Shown in pieces: positions 1 to 8,463 of a DNA stretch of 64,000 bases (positions are counted from its first letter, which is position 1; every line of letters begins with the position of its first letter). This DNA is from Pseudomonas alkylphenolica (GTDB taxonomy: Bacteria; Pseudomonadota; Gammaproteobacteria; Pseudomonadales; Pseudomonadaceae), in the NCBI RefSeq assembly GCF_000746525.1, contig NZ_CP009048.1, positions 1,481,501-1,545,500 of the forward strand. The letters run 5' to 3'. The translations under genes were made by a program, and so were the position numbers. A model generated the notes under the pieces. The model searched no databases. It worked only from the letters and a program-made list of their open reading frames with translations, and was not told the origin of the DNA.

Positions 1-294
1 ATCGCCGTCACCGGCTGGGTGCCGCACTGGATGTTCGCCAAGTGGAAACTCAAGTTCCTTGAAGACCCCAAAGGCGTGTACGGCGCGGCAGAAACCGTCA
101 ACAGCATCGGCAGCAAGGAACTGGCAAGCAAGGCACCGGAAGTGGCGGACTTCCTGAAGAAGTTCCAATGGCAGTCCAAGGATGAAATCGGTGAGGTCAT
201 GTTGGCCATTCAAGAGGGCGCAAAACCCGAGGCCGCAGCCAAGGACTGGGTAGCCAAACACCCTGAGCGCGTCGCCGAGTGGACCACCAAATAA
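1..294 (+). CDS. Glycine betaine/proline ABC transporter substrate-binding protein, C-terminal part
   Basis: The window opens inside this gene, and the reading frame is open from base 1 to a TAA at 292-294. The visible 97 residues start IAVTGWVPHWMFAKWKLKFL, which matches the C-terminal lobe of OpuAC/ProX-type binding proteins; the GW.PHWMF..W stretch forms part of the aromatic pocket that holds quaternary amines in that family. The end (KHPERVAEWTTK) is typical of the family. By family it is a periplasmic protein that delivers a betaine-like osmolyte to an inner-membrane ABC importer. The N-terminus, signal peptide and partner genes lie outside the window, so the exact ligand (betaine, choline, carnitine) cannot be told. 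Confidence 0.85.
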   Translation: MAVTGWVPHWMFAKWKLKFLEDPKGVYGAAETVNSIGSKELASKAPEVADFLKKFQWQSKDEIGEVMLAIQEGAKPEAAAKDWVAKHPERVAEWTTK

Positions 295-323
295 TGGCCT
301 AAGGCTTCTATCTGGCACCTTCC

Positions 324-357
324 AGGGCCGCAGCACCAGAAACGGTGCTGCGGCCCT
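324..357 (+). terminator. Rho-independent terminator after the betaine-binding protein gene
   Basis: A perfect 14-bp stem (324-337 with 344-357) closes a 6-nt loop, is GC-rich, and is followed by a short T-rich run (tgtcgttt). It lies 30 bp after the stop codon, so it very probably ends the upstream transport operon and separates it from the DUF485/actP pair. Confidence 0.85.
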
Positions 358-486
358 TGTCGTTTCTGGCTATTACCGAATCGGTAAAACAGTTTTGCAT
401 CTAAGACTAAGGTCGTCTGGAGTGCGTCCAAAGGCAGCATAAAGTGGAGTCCGTACTACCTAATCTGTGCTGCGAGGACAAAAACA

Positions 487-798
487 ATGAACGACAGCAT
501 TTATCTCTCGATACAAAACAGCCCGCGGTTCAAGGAGCTGGTGTCAAAACGCGAACGTTTCGCCTGGATTCTCTCGGCGATCATGCTCGGCCTCTACTCC
601 GCTTTCATCCTGTTGATCGCCTATGGTCCGCATGTATTGGGTACCAGGCTCAGCCCTGACTCGTCGATTACCTGGGGGATTCCCCTCGGTGTCGGTCTGA
701 TCCTTTCGGCGTTCGTGCTGACTGCGATCTACGTGCGTCGCGCCAACGGTGAGTTCGATGAGATGAACAAAGCGATTCTCAAGGAGGCACAGCAATGA
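487..798 (+). CDS. DUF485 inner-membrane protein (YjcH type), partner of ActP
   Basis: A 103-residue protein with two predicted membrane segments (about residues 27-49 and 60-82: [20 protein letters not shown] and [20 protein letters not shown]). Charged ends and the [12 protein letters not shown] tail are typical of DUF485. In E. coli the homologue yjcH lies between acs and actP and is co-expressed with the acetate permease. Here its stop overlaps the actP start (ATGA at 795-798), so the two are translationally coupled. The family has no proven biochemical role; helping assembly or function of ActP is an inference from constant linkage. The start is supported by GAGGA about 10 nt upstream. 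Confidence 0.9.
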   Translation: MNDSIYLSIQNSPRFKELVSKRERFAWILSAIMLGLYSAFILLIAYGPHVLGTRLSPDSSITWGIPLGVGLILSAFVLTAIYVRRANGEFDEMNKAILKEAQQ

Positions 799-2453
799 TC
801 CGGCGTCTTCTGGCAACCCTGGCCTTCGGCATCTTCGCACCTGCCGTGTGGGCCGCCGACGCCCTCACCGGCGAGGTGCACAAACAACCGTTGAACGTCG
901 CGGCGATCCTCATGTTCGTCGCCTTCGTCGGTGCCACCCTGTGCATCACCTACTGGGCGTCCAAACGTAACAACTCCGCCTCCGACTACTATGCCGCCGG
1001 CGGGCGTATCACCGGTTTTCAGAACGGTCTGGCGATTGCCGGTGACTACATGTCGGCAGCTTCCTTCCTGGGTATTTCCGCCCTGGTGTTCACCTCCGGC
1101 TACGACGGCCTGATCTACTCGATCGGCTTCCTGGTCGGCTGGCCGATCATTCTCTTCCTTATCGCCGAACGCCTGCGCAACCTGGGTAAATACACCTTTG
1201 CCGACGTTGCCTCGTACCGTCTCGGGCAGAAAGAAATCCGCACCCTGTCGGCCTCCGGCTCCTTGGTGGTGGTGGCGTTCTACCTGATCGCGCAAATGGT
1301 CGGCGCCGGTAAGCTGATTCAGCTGCTGTTCGGTCTGGACTACCACGTCGCGGTGATCCTGGTCGGTATCCTGATGTGCCTGTACGTGCTGTTCGGCGGC
1401 ATGCTGGCCACCACCTGGGTACAGATCATCAAGGCCGTGCTGCTGCTCTCCGGTGCCAGCTTCATGGCGCTGATGGTGATGAAACACGTCAACTTCGACT
1501 TCAACGCGCTGTTCTCCCAGGCCATCGATGTTCACCCTAAAGGTGAAGCGATCATGAGCCCGGGTGGTCTGGTCAAAGACCCGATCTCGGCCTTCTCCCT
1601 GGGCCTGGCGCTGATGTTCGGTACCGCTGGCCTGCCGCACATCCTGATGCGCTTCTTCACCGTTAGCGACGCCAAGGAAGCCCGTAAAAGCGTGCTGTAT
1701 GCGACCGGTTTCATCGGCTACTTCTACATCCTGACCTTCATCATCGGCTTCGGCGCAATCCTGCTGGTCAGCACCAACCCTGAGTTCAAGGACGCTGCTG
1801 GCGCCCTGATCGGCGGCAACAACATGGCTGCGGTACACCTGGCCAATGCCGTCGGCGGCAGCGTGTTCCTCGGCTTCATCTCGGCGGTAGCCTTCGCGAC
1901 CATTCTGGCAGTAGTGGCCGGCCTGACCCTGGCCGGTGCTTCGGCGGTGTCCCACGACCTGTACGCCAGCGTGATCAAGAAAGGCAAGGCCAACGAGAAG
2001 GATGAAATCCGCGTCTCGAAGATCACCACCATTGCCCTGGCGGTACTGGCGATCGGTCTGGGTATCCTGTTCGAAAGCCAGAACATCGCCTTCATGGTCG
2101 GCCTGGCGTTCTCGATTGCCGCCAGCTGCAACTTCCCGGTACTGCTGCTCTCGATGTACTGGAAGAAGCTGACCACCCGTGGCGCCATGATCGGCGGCTG
2201 GATGGGGCTGGTCAGTGCGGTGGCACTGATGGTGCTCGGCCCGACCATCTGGGTACAGATCCTTGGTCACGAAAAAGCCATCTACCCGTACGAGTACCCG
2301 GCGCTGTTCTCGATGCTGATTGCCTTCGCAGGGATCTGGTTCTTCTCGATCACTGACAAGTCCCAGGCGGCTGATAAAGAACGTGCGCTGTTCTTCCCGC
2401 AGTTCGTTCGCTCGCAGACCGGTTTGGGGGCCAGTGGCGCAGTCTCGCACTGA
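795..2453 (+). CDS. actP: Cation/acetate symporter ActP
   Basis: A 552-residue sodium:solute symporter family protein of normal ActP length. It has a cleavable-looking N-terminus ([22 protein letters not shown]) followed by about 13 hydrophobic helices. The stretch [21 protein letters not shown] is the family signature for the first core helix, and [15 protein letters not shown] is the conserved later motif. By family it takes up acetate and other short monocarboxylates (glycolate, propionate) with a cation across the inner membrane. It is coupled to the upstream DUF485 gene by a 4-bp overlap. A REP pair follows the stop codon. No acs gene is adjacent in the window. Confidence 0.95.
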   Translation: MIRRLLATLAFGIFAPAVWAADALTGEVHKQPLNVAAILMFVAFVGATLCITYWASKRNNSASDYYAAGGRITGFQNGLAIAGDYMSAASFLGISALVFTSGYDGLIYSIGFLVGWPIILFLIAERLRNLGKYTFADVASYRLGQKEIRTLSASGSLVVVAFYLIAQMVGAGKLIQLLFGLDYHVAVILVGILMCLYVLFGGMLATTWVQIIKAVLLLSGASFMALMVMKHVNFDFNALFSQAIDVHPKGEAIMSPGGLVKDPISAFSLGLALMFGTAGLPHILMRFFTVSDAKEARKSVLYATGFIGYFYILTFIIGFGAILLVSTNPEFKDAAGALIGGNNMAAVHLANAVGGSVFLGFISAVAFATILAVVAGLTLAGASAVSHDLYASVIKKGKANEKDEIRVSKITTIALAVLAIGLGILFESQNIAFMVGLAFSIAASCNFPVLLLSMYWKKLTTRGAMIGGWMGLVSAVALMVLGPTIWVQILGHEKAIYPYEYPALFSMLIAFAGIWFFSITDKSQAADKERALFFPQFVRSQTGLGASGAVSH

Positions 2454-2466
2454 TAACTGAGTACAA

Positions 2467-2522
2467 ATCGCGGGGCAAGCCCGCTCCCACCGGTCCCGGT
2501 GGGAGCGGGCTTGCCCCGCGAT
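2467..2522. repeat. REP pair 1, head-to-head palindrome
   Basis: A perfect 27-bp inverted repeat (2467-2493 with 2496-2522, 2-nt loop) built on the core CGGGGCAAGCCCGCTCCCAC. The same core appears in five more pairs in this window (11943, 12951, 17638, 18805, 28968). The copies sit in gene junctions, as REP elements do. This one lies 14 bp after the actP stop and could also stabilise or end that transcript. Confidence 0.9.
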
Positions 2523-2568
2523 CGTTTTCCAGTTGATCACACCAGCTAATGGCCCTCTGCTGTCGCTG

Positions 2569-2578
2569 GGAAATTTCC
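2569..2578. promoter_or_regulatory. Candidate operator palindrome upstream of the fimbrial operon
   Basis: A perfect 10-bp palindrome, GGAAATTTCC, 111 bp upstream of the major pilin start. Aligned as GGGAAATTTCC it agrees at 8 of 11 positions with the AGGAAAAATCC element found twice before the chaperone gene (5784 and 5806). The response regulator gene of the same operon makes it a plausible target, but this is inference from sequence similarity only. Confidence 0.35.
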
Positions 2579-2638
2579 GAAGATCGCTCGGACCGGTCTT
2601 ACTCTTCGAAACGAGCCAACCCCGAATAATTCTCCTCA

Positions 2639-2660
2639 CTGACCGGGCAACACCGGTCAG
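2639..2660 (+). other. Leader hairpin before the major pilin gene
   Basis: A perfect 8-bp stem (CTGACCGG at 2639-2646 with CCGGTCAG at 2653-2660) with a 6-nt loop. It ends 14 nt before the AAGGAG ribosome site at 2675-2680. With no T-run after it, it does not look like a terminator. It would protect the 5' end or affect translation if it is transcribed; the transcription start is unknown. Confidence 0.5.
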
Positions 2661-2689
2661 GTATCGACCCCTTCAAGGAGAATTCATTC

Positions 2690-3166
2690 GTGAAACGTAC
2701 GTTACTTGCCCTTCCCCTGACTGTGCTGTGCGCAGCTTCGGCCTATGCCATCGACCCGATCGAGAAACAGGTGCAGGTCACCGCCCAGGTGCCGACCGAT
2801 GCCTTCTTCGTCGAGCCGGTAGGCGGCAACTGGATGAACGACCCGCAGGAGATGGCCTGGAACTCGTATCAGGCCAAACTCGATCCGATCCGCAAGGAAC
2901 TGCAGGTCAAGAGCACCGTCGGCCCGATCACCGCCTACCTGGTGTCGCCTGCGGTCATCGCCAGCGGTACCCACAACATCGGCCTGAACGTCAAGGTCGG
3001 CGATACCGTGCTCAGCACCACCAGTGCCGAAGTCGTCAGTGCTGCCCAGGCCGCGCCCGGCGCGACCATCGGCTTCCAGGTGGAGGCCCAGGCGGCACCC
3101 GGCACCGGCTATGAGCCCGGTAGCTATCAGGGGCTGGTCAGCATGATCTTCGAAACCGCGCCTTGA
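2690..3166 (+). CDS. CS1-type fimbrial major subunit (CooA/CblA family)
   Basis: A 158-residue secreted protein with a clear Sec signal peptide (MKRTLLALPLTVLCAASAYA, cut before IDPIEKQ). The mature part starts with the E.KQVQVTAQV pattern and ends with GSYQGLVSMIFETAP, both typical of CS1/CblA major pilins, which pass a donor strand to the next subunit. It lacks the cysteine pair of type 1 pilins, as expected for this class. The start is GTG with a strong AAGGAG 9 nt upstream. It is the first gene of a run of six same-strand genes. By family it polymerises into the fimbrial shaft on the cell surface. The gap of 78 bp to the usher could allow differential mRNA stability. Confidence 0.88.
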   Translation: MKRTLLALPLTVLCAASAYAIDPIEKQVQVTAQVPTDAFFVEPVGGNWMNDPQEMAWNSYQAKLDPIRKELQVKSTVGPITAYLVSPAVIASGTHNIGLNVKVGDTVLSTTSAEVVSAAQAAPGATIGFQVEAQAAPGTGYEPGSYQGLVSMIFETAP

Positions 3167-3244
3167 TAGGCGTCACCCTCAGCTAGCCCATCCGTTGTTG
3201 CCTGCCCTTGCCCCTGGCGCTTGCCGGGGGAGGGTGGGTATCCC

Positions 3245-5758
3245 ATGCAAGCGACGCTCATGTTGAACAATCACACCATCACCGCTTCGTTGCGCCGTTG
3301 GCTGTCGGTGGCTGCCTGCCTGGCCGCGCTGCCCGTGCTGGCCAACCCCGTGCCAGGCACCCTGGGACGGATCGAGGGGCTGCCGCGGGATTTCGAAGCA
3401 CATTTTTTCGACGTGCCGCTGGCCGTGCGGGTCGACCTGGACGGTCGCTACCTGGGCGATGCCATGGTCGTGCTGAGCCGCGATCAGCGCGTGCAGTTAC
3501 TCGAATTCACTGAGACCCAGGAAAGCCTCGAACCCGAAAGTCTGCGCCGCCGCTGGCGCGAACGCCTGCTCGCCGGGCGGCCACTGGGCGATTGCCTGCA
3601 GGATTGCCCGGACGGCCTGCGCGCCGTGCACTACAGCCTGGTCAATTCACAGCTGTCGCTGTTGACCGACAGCGCCGAGGCCGGTGGCCTGGGCGAGCGC
3701 TTTCATCGTCTGCCCGAGCAGGGCAGCTACGGCCTGCTGCTGCGCAACCAGCTCAATTTGGTCAGCGACGAACGCGGCACCAGTGGCCGCTACGCCCTGC
3801 AAGGCCAAGGCAGCCTGGGCAACTGGACAACCCTGGCCGACGGCCAGCTCGACCGTGGCAGCGACAGCCAGCAAGACACCCGTTACCACCTCGACCAGCT
3901 GTACACCGAGCGCCTGGTCGAAGAACATTTCTACCGTCTCGGCTACTTCACCCCCAGCGCCCAGGGCCTGACCCGTCAGCCGCGATTGATGGGGGCGAGC
4001 GCCGACACCACCCTGGGCGTGATGTTCGGCAGCAGCGACAGCCTGATGGTCGACAGCGGCGCGCCCAGCGCCACGCCGATCTACGTCACCCCCGATCGCC
4101 CGGCCGTGGCCGAGATCTACCGCAATGGCGTGCTGATCAACAGTCAGGCAGTGCAGCCGGGTCTGCAGACCCTGGATACCACGGTACTGCCCGGCGGTAT
4201 CTATGAAGTCGAGATCCGCCTGGTTGAGGACAGCCAGGTGACTTCGCGCAGCCAAGCCTTCATCTATAAACCCAGCAACTGGCGCAGTACCGATGCGCCG
4301 TGGCGCTACAACCTGTTCTTTGGCCGCCAGAGCAGCCTGCTGAGCAACTGGGACCGCGACCATGACGACAGCCTCAGCGCTGGCGTGCTGGCCAACTACC
4401 TGGTGCATCCCCGGGCGATTCTCGGCCTGTCCGCCCAGCGCATCGATGAAGCCATGCAGTACGGCACCTCACTGGACTGGGACGTGCGTGACCGTTTCAA
4501 GCTTTACGCCAACCTGTTCCAGGCTCAGGGCCATGGCAACGGCTATGACCTGCAGGCCATCCACAGCTACGACAACGGCTCGCTGGTGGCCAGCCACAGC
4601 CGCTCCTGGCTGGCACCCCCGCGCACGGCTCAGGATACGTCGTTCCAGCAGCGCCTGAGTCAGTCATCGCTGTCGCTCAATCACCGTCTCGACCCGCGCA
4701 ATAGCGCGTCCTTGCGCCTGTCGCACAGCAGCGGCGCCAGCGAAGGCACGGGCATCGACCTGGGCTGGTCGTACTACGGCCGCCTGCTCGGCTCGGACGC
4801 TAACTGGCGCCTGTCGCTGTTCGACCGCCCGGGCACCGCTGGCACCGGTGACGCGCGCAGCCGTGGGGTCAACCTGAGTATGAGCATGAGCCTCGGCGGC
4901 GGCAGCGGGCGACGGCTCTCCGCCAGTCTCGGCAGCCGCACCTCGCGTGACGGCGGGCGCGACCTCAATGCCTCGCTGGCCTACCAGCAGGATGTCGACC
5001 TCGGGGCGTTGCGCAACGTCGGCATGAGCGCCAGTGCCGACCGCTATGGCGTCGGCCTGGGCGGCGACACCCAGTTCGAAAGCCAGGTGCTGCATGGCGA
5101 TGCCTATGTGCAGCGCTCGTCCTACAACGGCGCGTTCAACGGCGGCGTGAACCTTGAAAGCCTGCTTGCGGTGGGGGCTGGCAAGGCGGCGGTGAGTGGG
5201 CAGTACCTGCCGCACCAGGCCGGGCTGATCGTCGACGTCGAGACCGACCTGGACGACCTCAAGCTACGTGCCGACAGCACCGGTGGCAGCTCTGCGACCT
5301 TGCACCCAGGGCGCAATGTCATCCCCGTTGGCGCCTACAAGGCCGGCCACGTGCAGTTCGATTTCGACGGCAGCGAGGCCACTGCGGCGGTGATCCAGCC
5401 TTCCAGCGTGGACTATCACCTCAACCGCGGCGGCATCGAGTATCGCCAGCTGCGCGTGTTGCGCACGGTGACGGTGATTGGCCGCCTGTTTGACAGCCAG
5501 GGCCGGCCCATGCGCGGTGCCCAGGTGATCAACCACGCCAGCCGCACGGTCAGCGAAGCCGATGGCTTTTTCGCGGTGGAGATGAGCGAGTCGACGCCGA
5601 CCCTGGAGATCCGCCAGCAAGGTGCGCCGGTCTGCCTGCTGGCCCTGGACCCGCAGCGGCTTGAACGCGAGGACAACGTGCTGCTGGCCGGGGACCAGAT
5701 CTGCAATGCAAACAGCCTGGCAAGGGCAGAGGGGGACCTGGCCAAAGGTCGAGGCTGA
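3245..5758 (+). CDS. CS1-type fimbrial outer-membrane usher (CooC/CblC/TcfC family)
   Basis: The ATG at 3245 gives 837 residues; it is chosen because GGGGGAGG lies just upstream, inside any longer reading. ATG 3260 is an alternative. A signal peptide is seen (WLSVAACLAALPVLA, cut before NPVPGTL). The body is rich in alternating polar/aromatic beta-strands, as in a 24-strand pore, and the length fits the family. A plug-like middle (VTPDRPAVAEIYRNGVLINS) and a C-terminal region with a Cys pair (APVCLLALDPQ...QICN) follow. By family it receives chaperone-subunit complexes in the periplasm and threads the fibre through the outer membrane. It lies between pilin and chaperone genes, not the B-A-C-D order of the E. 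coli CS1 operon. Confidence 0.87.
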   Translation: MQATLMLNNHTITASLRRWLSVAACLAALPVLANPVPGTLGRIEGLPRDFEAHFFDVPLAVRVDLDGRYLGDAMVVLSRDQRVQLLEFTETQESLEPESLRRRWRERLLAGRPLGDCLQDCPDGLRAVHYSLVNSQLSLLTDSAEAGGLGERFHRLPEQGSYGLLLRNQLNLVSDERGTSGRYALQGQGSLGNWTTLADGQLDRGSDSQQDTRYHLDQLYTERLVEEHFYRLGYFTPSAQGLTRQPRLMGASADTTLGVMFGSSDSLMVDSGAPSATPIYVTPDRPAVAEIYRNGVLINSQAVQPGLQTLDTTVLPGGIYEVEIRLVEDSQVTSRSQAFIYKPSNWRSTDAPWRYNLFFGRQSSLLSNWDRDHDDSLSAGVLANYLVHPRAILGLSAQRIDEAMQYGTSLDWDVRDRFKLYANLFQAQGHGNGYDLQAIHSYDNGSLVASHSRSWLAPPRTAQDTSFQQRLSQSSLSLNHRLDPRNSASLRLSHSSGASEGTGIDLGWSYYGRLLGSDANWRLSLFDRPGTAGTGDARSRGVNLSMSMSLGGGSGRRLSASLGSRTSRDGGRDLNASLAYQQDVDLGALRNVGMSASADRYGVGLGGDTQFESQVLHGDAYVQRSSYNGAFNGGVNLESLLAVGAGKAAVSGQYLPHQAGLIVDVETDLDDLKLRADSTGGSSATLHPGRNVIPVGAYKAGHVQFDFDGSEATAAVIQPSSVDYHLNRGGIEYRQLRVLRTVTVIGRLFDSQGRPMRGAQVINHASRTVSEADGFFAVEMSESTPTLEIRQQGAPVCLLALDPQRLEREDNVLLAGDQICNANSLARAEGDLAKGRG

Positions 5759-5781
5759 GTCCGGCAGCGGCAAAAAAAAAC

Positions 5782-5817
5782 TTAGGAAAAATCCTCTTCT
5801 GTTTTAGGAAAAGTCCC
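5782..5817. promoter_or_regulatory. Tandem regulator-site-like repeats before the chaperone gene
   Basis: Two copies of TTAGGAAAA(A/G)TCC begin at 5782 and 5804, exactly 22 bp apart, close to two turns of the helix. The first also contains a perfect interrupted palindrome AGGA-AAAA-TCCT. On the other strand it reads TTTCCTAA, close to the half-site class bound by BvgA/RcsB-type NarL-family regulators. A run of nine A residues (5772-5780) precedes them. They sit in the 129-bp usher-chaperone gap, 71 bp before the chaperone start, so an internal promoter is possible. Regulator identity is inferred from the regulator gene in the same operon. Confidence 0.5.
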
Positions 5818-5887
5818 GCGACTGCAGGCATAGCCACAGACCGCGCCGTGTCACTACTCTCGTTGTGTCTGTAAGGAGACTGACAAG

Positions 5888-6622
5888 ATGAACATCCTTC
5901 GCCTGATTGCCCTGGCGTTACTGACCGCTCCACTGGCCCTGCATGCGGCGCCGGAACTCAATGTCGGCGCCTTGCATGACTACCTGGACGGCGGCAAAAG
6001 CACCCTGCTCAAACGGGTGCGCAACGGCGGTAACAGCACGGCCTTCGTCAAGGTCAGCGTCGCCGAGTTGGTCTACGACGCCAACGGCGTGGCCCGCGAA
6101 GTCGACACCGACGGCCTGCCCCTGGAGCAGCGGGGTCTGATTGCCAGCCCGGCGCGCCTGATCGTCCCGGCCCAGGGCATGCAGGCCGTGCGCCTGCTGT
6201 ATCGCGGCCCGCGTGACAGCGAGCGCTACTTTCGCTTGCGCTTTATACCGGTGCTGCCGGAAACCGGCGATGGCTTTGCCGTCAACGAGCAGGAAGCCGA
6301 GCAGTACCGCGACAGCCTCAAGGCCGGGGTCAACCTGCTGGCGGGCTATGGCACCTTGTTGTTCGTGCGGCCTGCCGAGAGCCGCTTCCAGACCCCGGTG
6401 CGCCGCCAGGCTGGCCAGCTGACGGTAGTCAATGAAGGCAATAGCACCGTGGTGCTCGACCATTTCCGCCAGTGTCAGGCGCCGGCCCAAGGCTGTGAAC
6501 CGGCGACCAAGCACCACTTGCTGCCAGGACGCAGCCGGCAGTTCGAGGGGCAGGTGGGCAAGGTGCATCAGTTCGAGCTGCATGAGGGTGGCGAGCGCAA
6601 GGATATGGTGGTGGAAGGATGA
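5888..6622 (+). CDS. CS1-type periplasmic fimbrial chaperone (CooB/CblB family)
   Basis: A 244-residue protein with a Sec signal (MNILRLIALALLTAPLALHA, cut after HAA) and an immunoglobulin-like fold pattern. The stretch NSTAFVKVSVAELVYD is the edge-strand region, and RLIVPAQGMQAVRLLYRG matches the G1-strand and following loop that hold the pilin C-terminus in pilus chaperones. Alternative-pathway chaperones of the CS1 class are about this length. By family it folds subunits in the periplasm and hands them to the usher. AAGGAG lies 8 nt before the ATG. Its stop overlaps the start of the tip-subunit gene (ATGA at 6619-6622). Confidence 0.85.
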   Translation: MNILRLIALALLTAPLALHAAPELNVGALHDYLDGGKSTLLKRVRNGGNSTAFVKVSVAELVYDANGVAREVDTDGLPLEQRGLIASPARLIVPAQGMQAVRLLYRGPRDSERYFRLRFIPVLPETGDGFAVNEQEAEQYRDSLKAGVNLLAGYGTLLFVRPAESRFQTPVRRQAGQLTVVNEGNSTVVLDHFRQCQAPAQGCEPATKHHLLPGRSRQFEGQVGKVHQFELHEGGERKDMVVEG

Positions 6623-7806
6623 GCTCGATGAACTGCTTCAAGCAGCTCCGGTGCATGCTTTTAGCCGGAGTGACGATGCTGATGGTGCCTGCCGCTGACG
6701 CACTGGAGGCAACCATTTCGGCGCGGTACGTGGGAGGAGCTTCAGCAAAATTCGAAAACACCACGCCTCCAGCAGCCTTCTGTGAACGATGGGCGAGCTT
6801 TTGCAGGAATCGTGAAGTGGTCGACCTGCCTATCACTTACGTCAAGGATGTGATTGAAGCCGATATACGCGACCAGTATTACATGAAGCTTCCCGGCCGA
6901 CGGCAGGTCGATGTTTTTCGTGATCAAGGCGGGGAGTCTCATACCCTGGATTTCGAATTCACTGCGGTGAGCCAGAGAACCAGCGGCCCACCGTACTCCA
7001 ACAGCCCGGTATACAATTCAGTATTGGCGGGCGGCTGCACCAAAGCGGCTACTTTTGCGAATCCGCCTTGGGTGGGTTTTATATGGGAGGTGACAACGCC
7101 TCAATCTCCCGCTGCCTGTTACTCAAGGAACACCCGTGCCCAGCCTGACTACCACGCAGTTGTCACCGCTGTCGACATGGGGGTGTCCTATAACCTGATC
7201 ATGCCAGCGCCTTATCGAATGAAGCCTGGCATCTACCGAGGCAGTGCAACCTACACCATCGGCCCGGGAGGAGACTTCGATTTCGGCAATGGCGTCAGTC
7301 AGCTCAACGGCAATAGCTTGACCATAAATTTCGTGCTTGATGTCCAGCACGCTTTTTTCTTTGATTTTCCTCCCGGCTCGGACCGCGCCGTGCTGGAGCC
7401 ACGTGGTGGGTGGCAGAACTGGTTGTCGGGGGGCGCAGTCCCGCAACGTTTGTATCGCGACCTGCCGTTCAAGCTGTCGTCGACCGGGCCGTTCAAGGTC
7501 TACAAATTATGCCAGTACGACGTGGGCATGCTGTGTGGGTTACGGACGGACAATGGCGATCAAGTACCGGTTCAGCTCGCCCTGAGCCTGCCCGCAGGTA
7601 TTCAGTATCAAGGCAGGCCGGTCGAACGCTTGCCTCTGCCCACCGGACGTGTACAGGCTCTGCAGTTCGACGCGGTGACAACTACCCTCAACCGCCCCGG
7701 CCAACTGCATTTCGAAGTCGGCAAGGACGACGTGCGCGCCATGCTCGCCCACGCCGGCAGCACCTACACCGGCCAGGTCACGGTGGTGTTCGATGCCGAG
7801 CTTTAG
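6619..7806 (+). CDS. CS1-type fimbrial tip/minor subunit (CooD/CblD family)
   Basis: A 395-residue secreted protein: signal peptide (CMLLAGVTMLMVPAADA, cut before LEATIS), an N-terminal adhesin-like half with Cys pairs (FCERWASFC; GGCTKAA...AACYSRN), and a C-terminal pilin half ending TYTGQVTVVFDAEL. Length and layout match CblD/CooD proteins, which start fibre assembly and can carry receptor binding. The ATG at 6619 overlaps the chaperone stop; ATG 6628 is an alternative start. The middle part is more A/T-rich than its neighbours, which is common for adhesins under diversifying selection or gained by transfer. The receptor cannot be predicted. It is followed by the regulator gene after only 17 bp. 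Confidence 0.85.
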   Translation: MSSMNCFKQLRCMLLAGVTMLMVPAADALEATISARYVGGASAKFENTTPPAAFCERWASFCRNREVVDLPITYVKDVIEADIRDQYYMKLPGRRQVDVFRDQGGESHTLDFEFTAVSQRTSGPPYSNSPVYNSVLAGGCTKAATFANPPWVGFIWEVTTPQSPAACYSRNTRAQPDYHAVVTAVDMGVSYNLIMPAPYRMKPGIYRGSATYTIGPGGDFDFGNGVSQLNGNSLTINFVLDVQHAFFFDFPPGSDRAVLEPRGGWQNWLSGGAVPQRLYRDLPFKLSSTGPFKVYKLCQYDVGMLCGLRTDNGDQVPVQLALSLPAGIQYQGRPVERLPLPTGRVQALQFDAVTTTLNRPGQLHFEVGKDDVRAMLAHAGSTYTGQVTVVFDAEL

Positions 7807-7823
7807 TCCACACGAGGCCAGCC

Positions 7824-8450
7824 ATGTATAGAACCCTGGTGGTCGACGACCACCCCTTCATCCGTTCCACGGTCTGCATGCTGCTGCGCCAGGAGCAGCT
7901 GGAGGTGGTCGGCCAGGCCGACAACGGCATCGATGCGCTGCGCCTGGCGCGTGAGCAGGCCCCGGACCTGATCATCCTCGACATCGCCATGCCCGGGCTG
8001 GACGGCCTCGAGGTGATCGCCAGGATCAGGGCCATGCCACGTCCGGCCAAAGCCCTGGTGCTGACTTCACAACTGGCCGAAGCCTATTCGCTGCGCTGCA
8101 TGCAGGCCGGTGCCGTGGGCTACGTGTCGAAAACCGACGACCTCGGCGAGCTGTGCAAGGCGGTGCATGCGGTGATGTCCGGCTACACCTACTTTCCCGA
8201 GGTGGCCCTGAGTTCGGTGCATCACCAGGACCTGCGCGCCAGCGAGGCGCATTGCATTGCCCGTCTCAGCGACCGCGAGCTGATGGTCCTGCAGCACCTG
8301 GCACGCGGACTGAGCAATAAAGCCATCGGCGAAATCATGCTGCTGAGCAACAAGACCATCAGCACCTACAAGAGTCGCCTGCTGGAAAAACTCAGGGTAA
8401 GTTCGTTGATCGACCTGGCTGACCTCGCTCGCCGCAACCTGCTCATATAA
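7824..8450 (+). CDS. NarL/FixJ-family response regulator (BvgA/EvgA-like)
   Basis: A 208-residue two-domain regulator. The receiver domain (about 1-120) has the acidic pair D8-D9, phosphoacceptor D53 (LIILDIAMPG), T81 and K103. A LuxR-type helix-turn-helix follows (about 147-204: LSDRELMVLQHLARGLSNKAIG...KTISTYKSRLLEKL). All phosphorelay residues are present. The ATG at 7824 is chosen because the receiver fold starts there; the frame is open further upstream, inside the tip-subunit gene. It follows the tip subunit by 17 bp and precedes the hybrid kinase by 13 bp, so it is probably co-transcribed with the fimbrial genes and controls them. The target sites are inferred, not seen directly. Confidence 0.92.
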   Translation: MYRTLVVDDHPFIRSTVCMLLRQEQLEVVGQADNGIDALRLAREQAPDLIILDIAMPGLDGLEVIARIRAMPRPAKALVLTSQLAEAYSLRCMQAGAVGYVSKTDDLGELCKAVHAVMSGYTYFPEVALSSVHHQDLRASEAHCIARLSDRELMVLQHLARGLSNKAIGEIMLLSNKTISTYKSRLLEKLRVSSLIDLADLARRNLLI

Positions 8451-8463
8451 GCCGCGTCGGCTC

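Noticed and set aside
2467..2522. Reading the REP palindromes as ordinary terminators or as a CRISPR array
   Set aside because: The same core recurs six times in both orientations far apart, without T-runs and without regular unique spacers, so a REP family explains them.
729..2639. 636-codon open frame on the minus strand opposite actP
   Set aside because: It mirrors codon positions of a GC-rich membrane protein gene; the translation is rich in Arg/His/Gln/Asp with no domain or ribosome site. The plus-strand reading is a known family.
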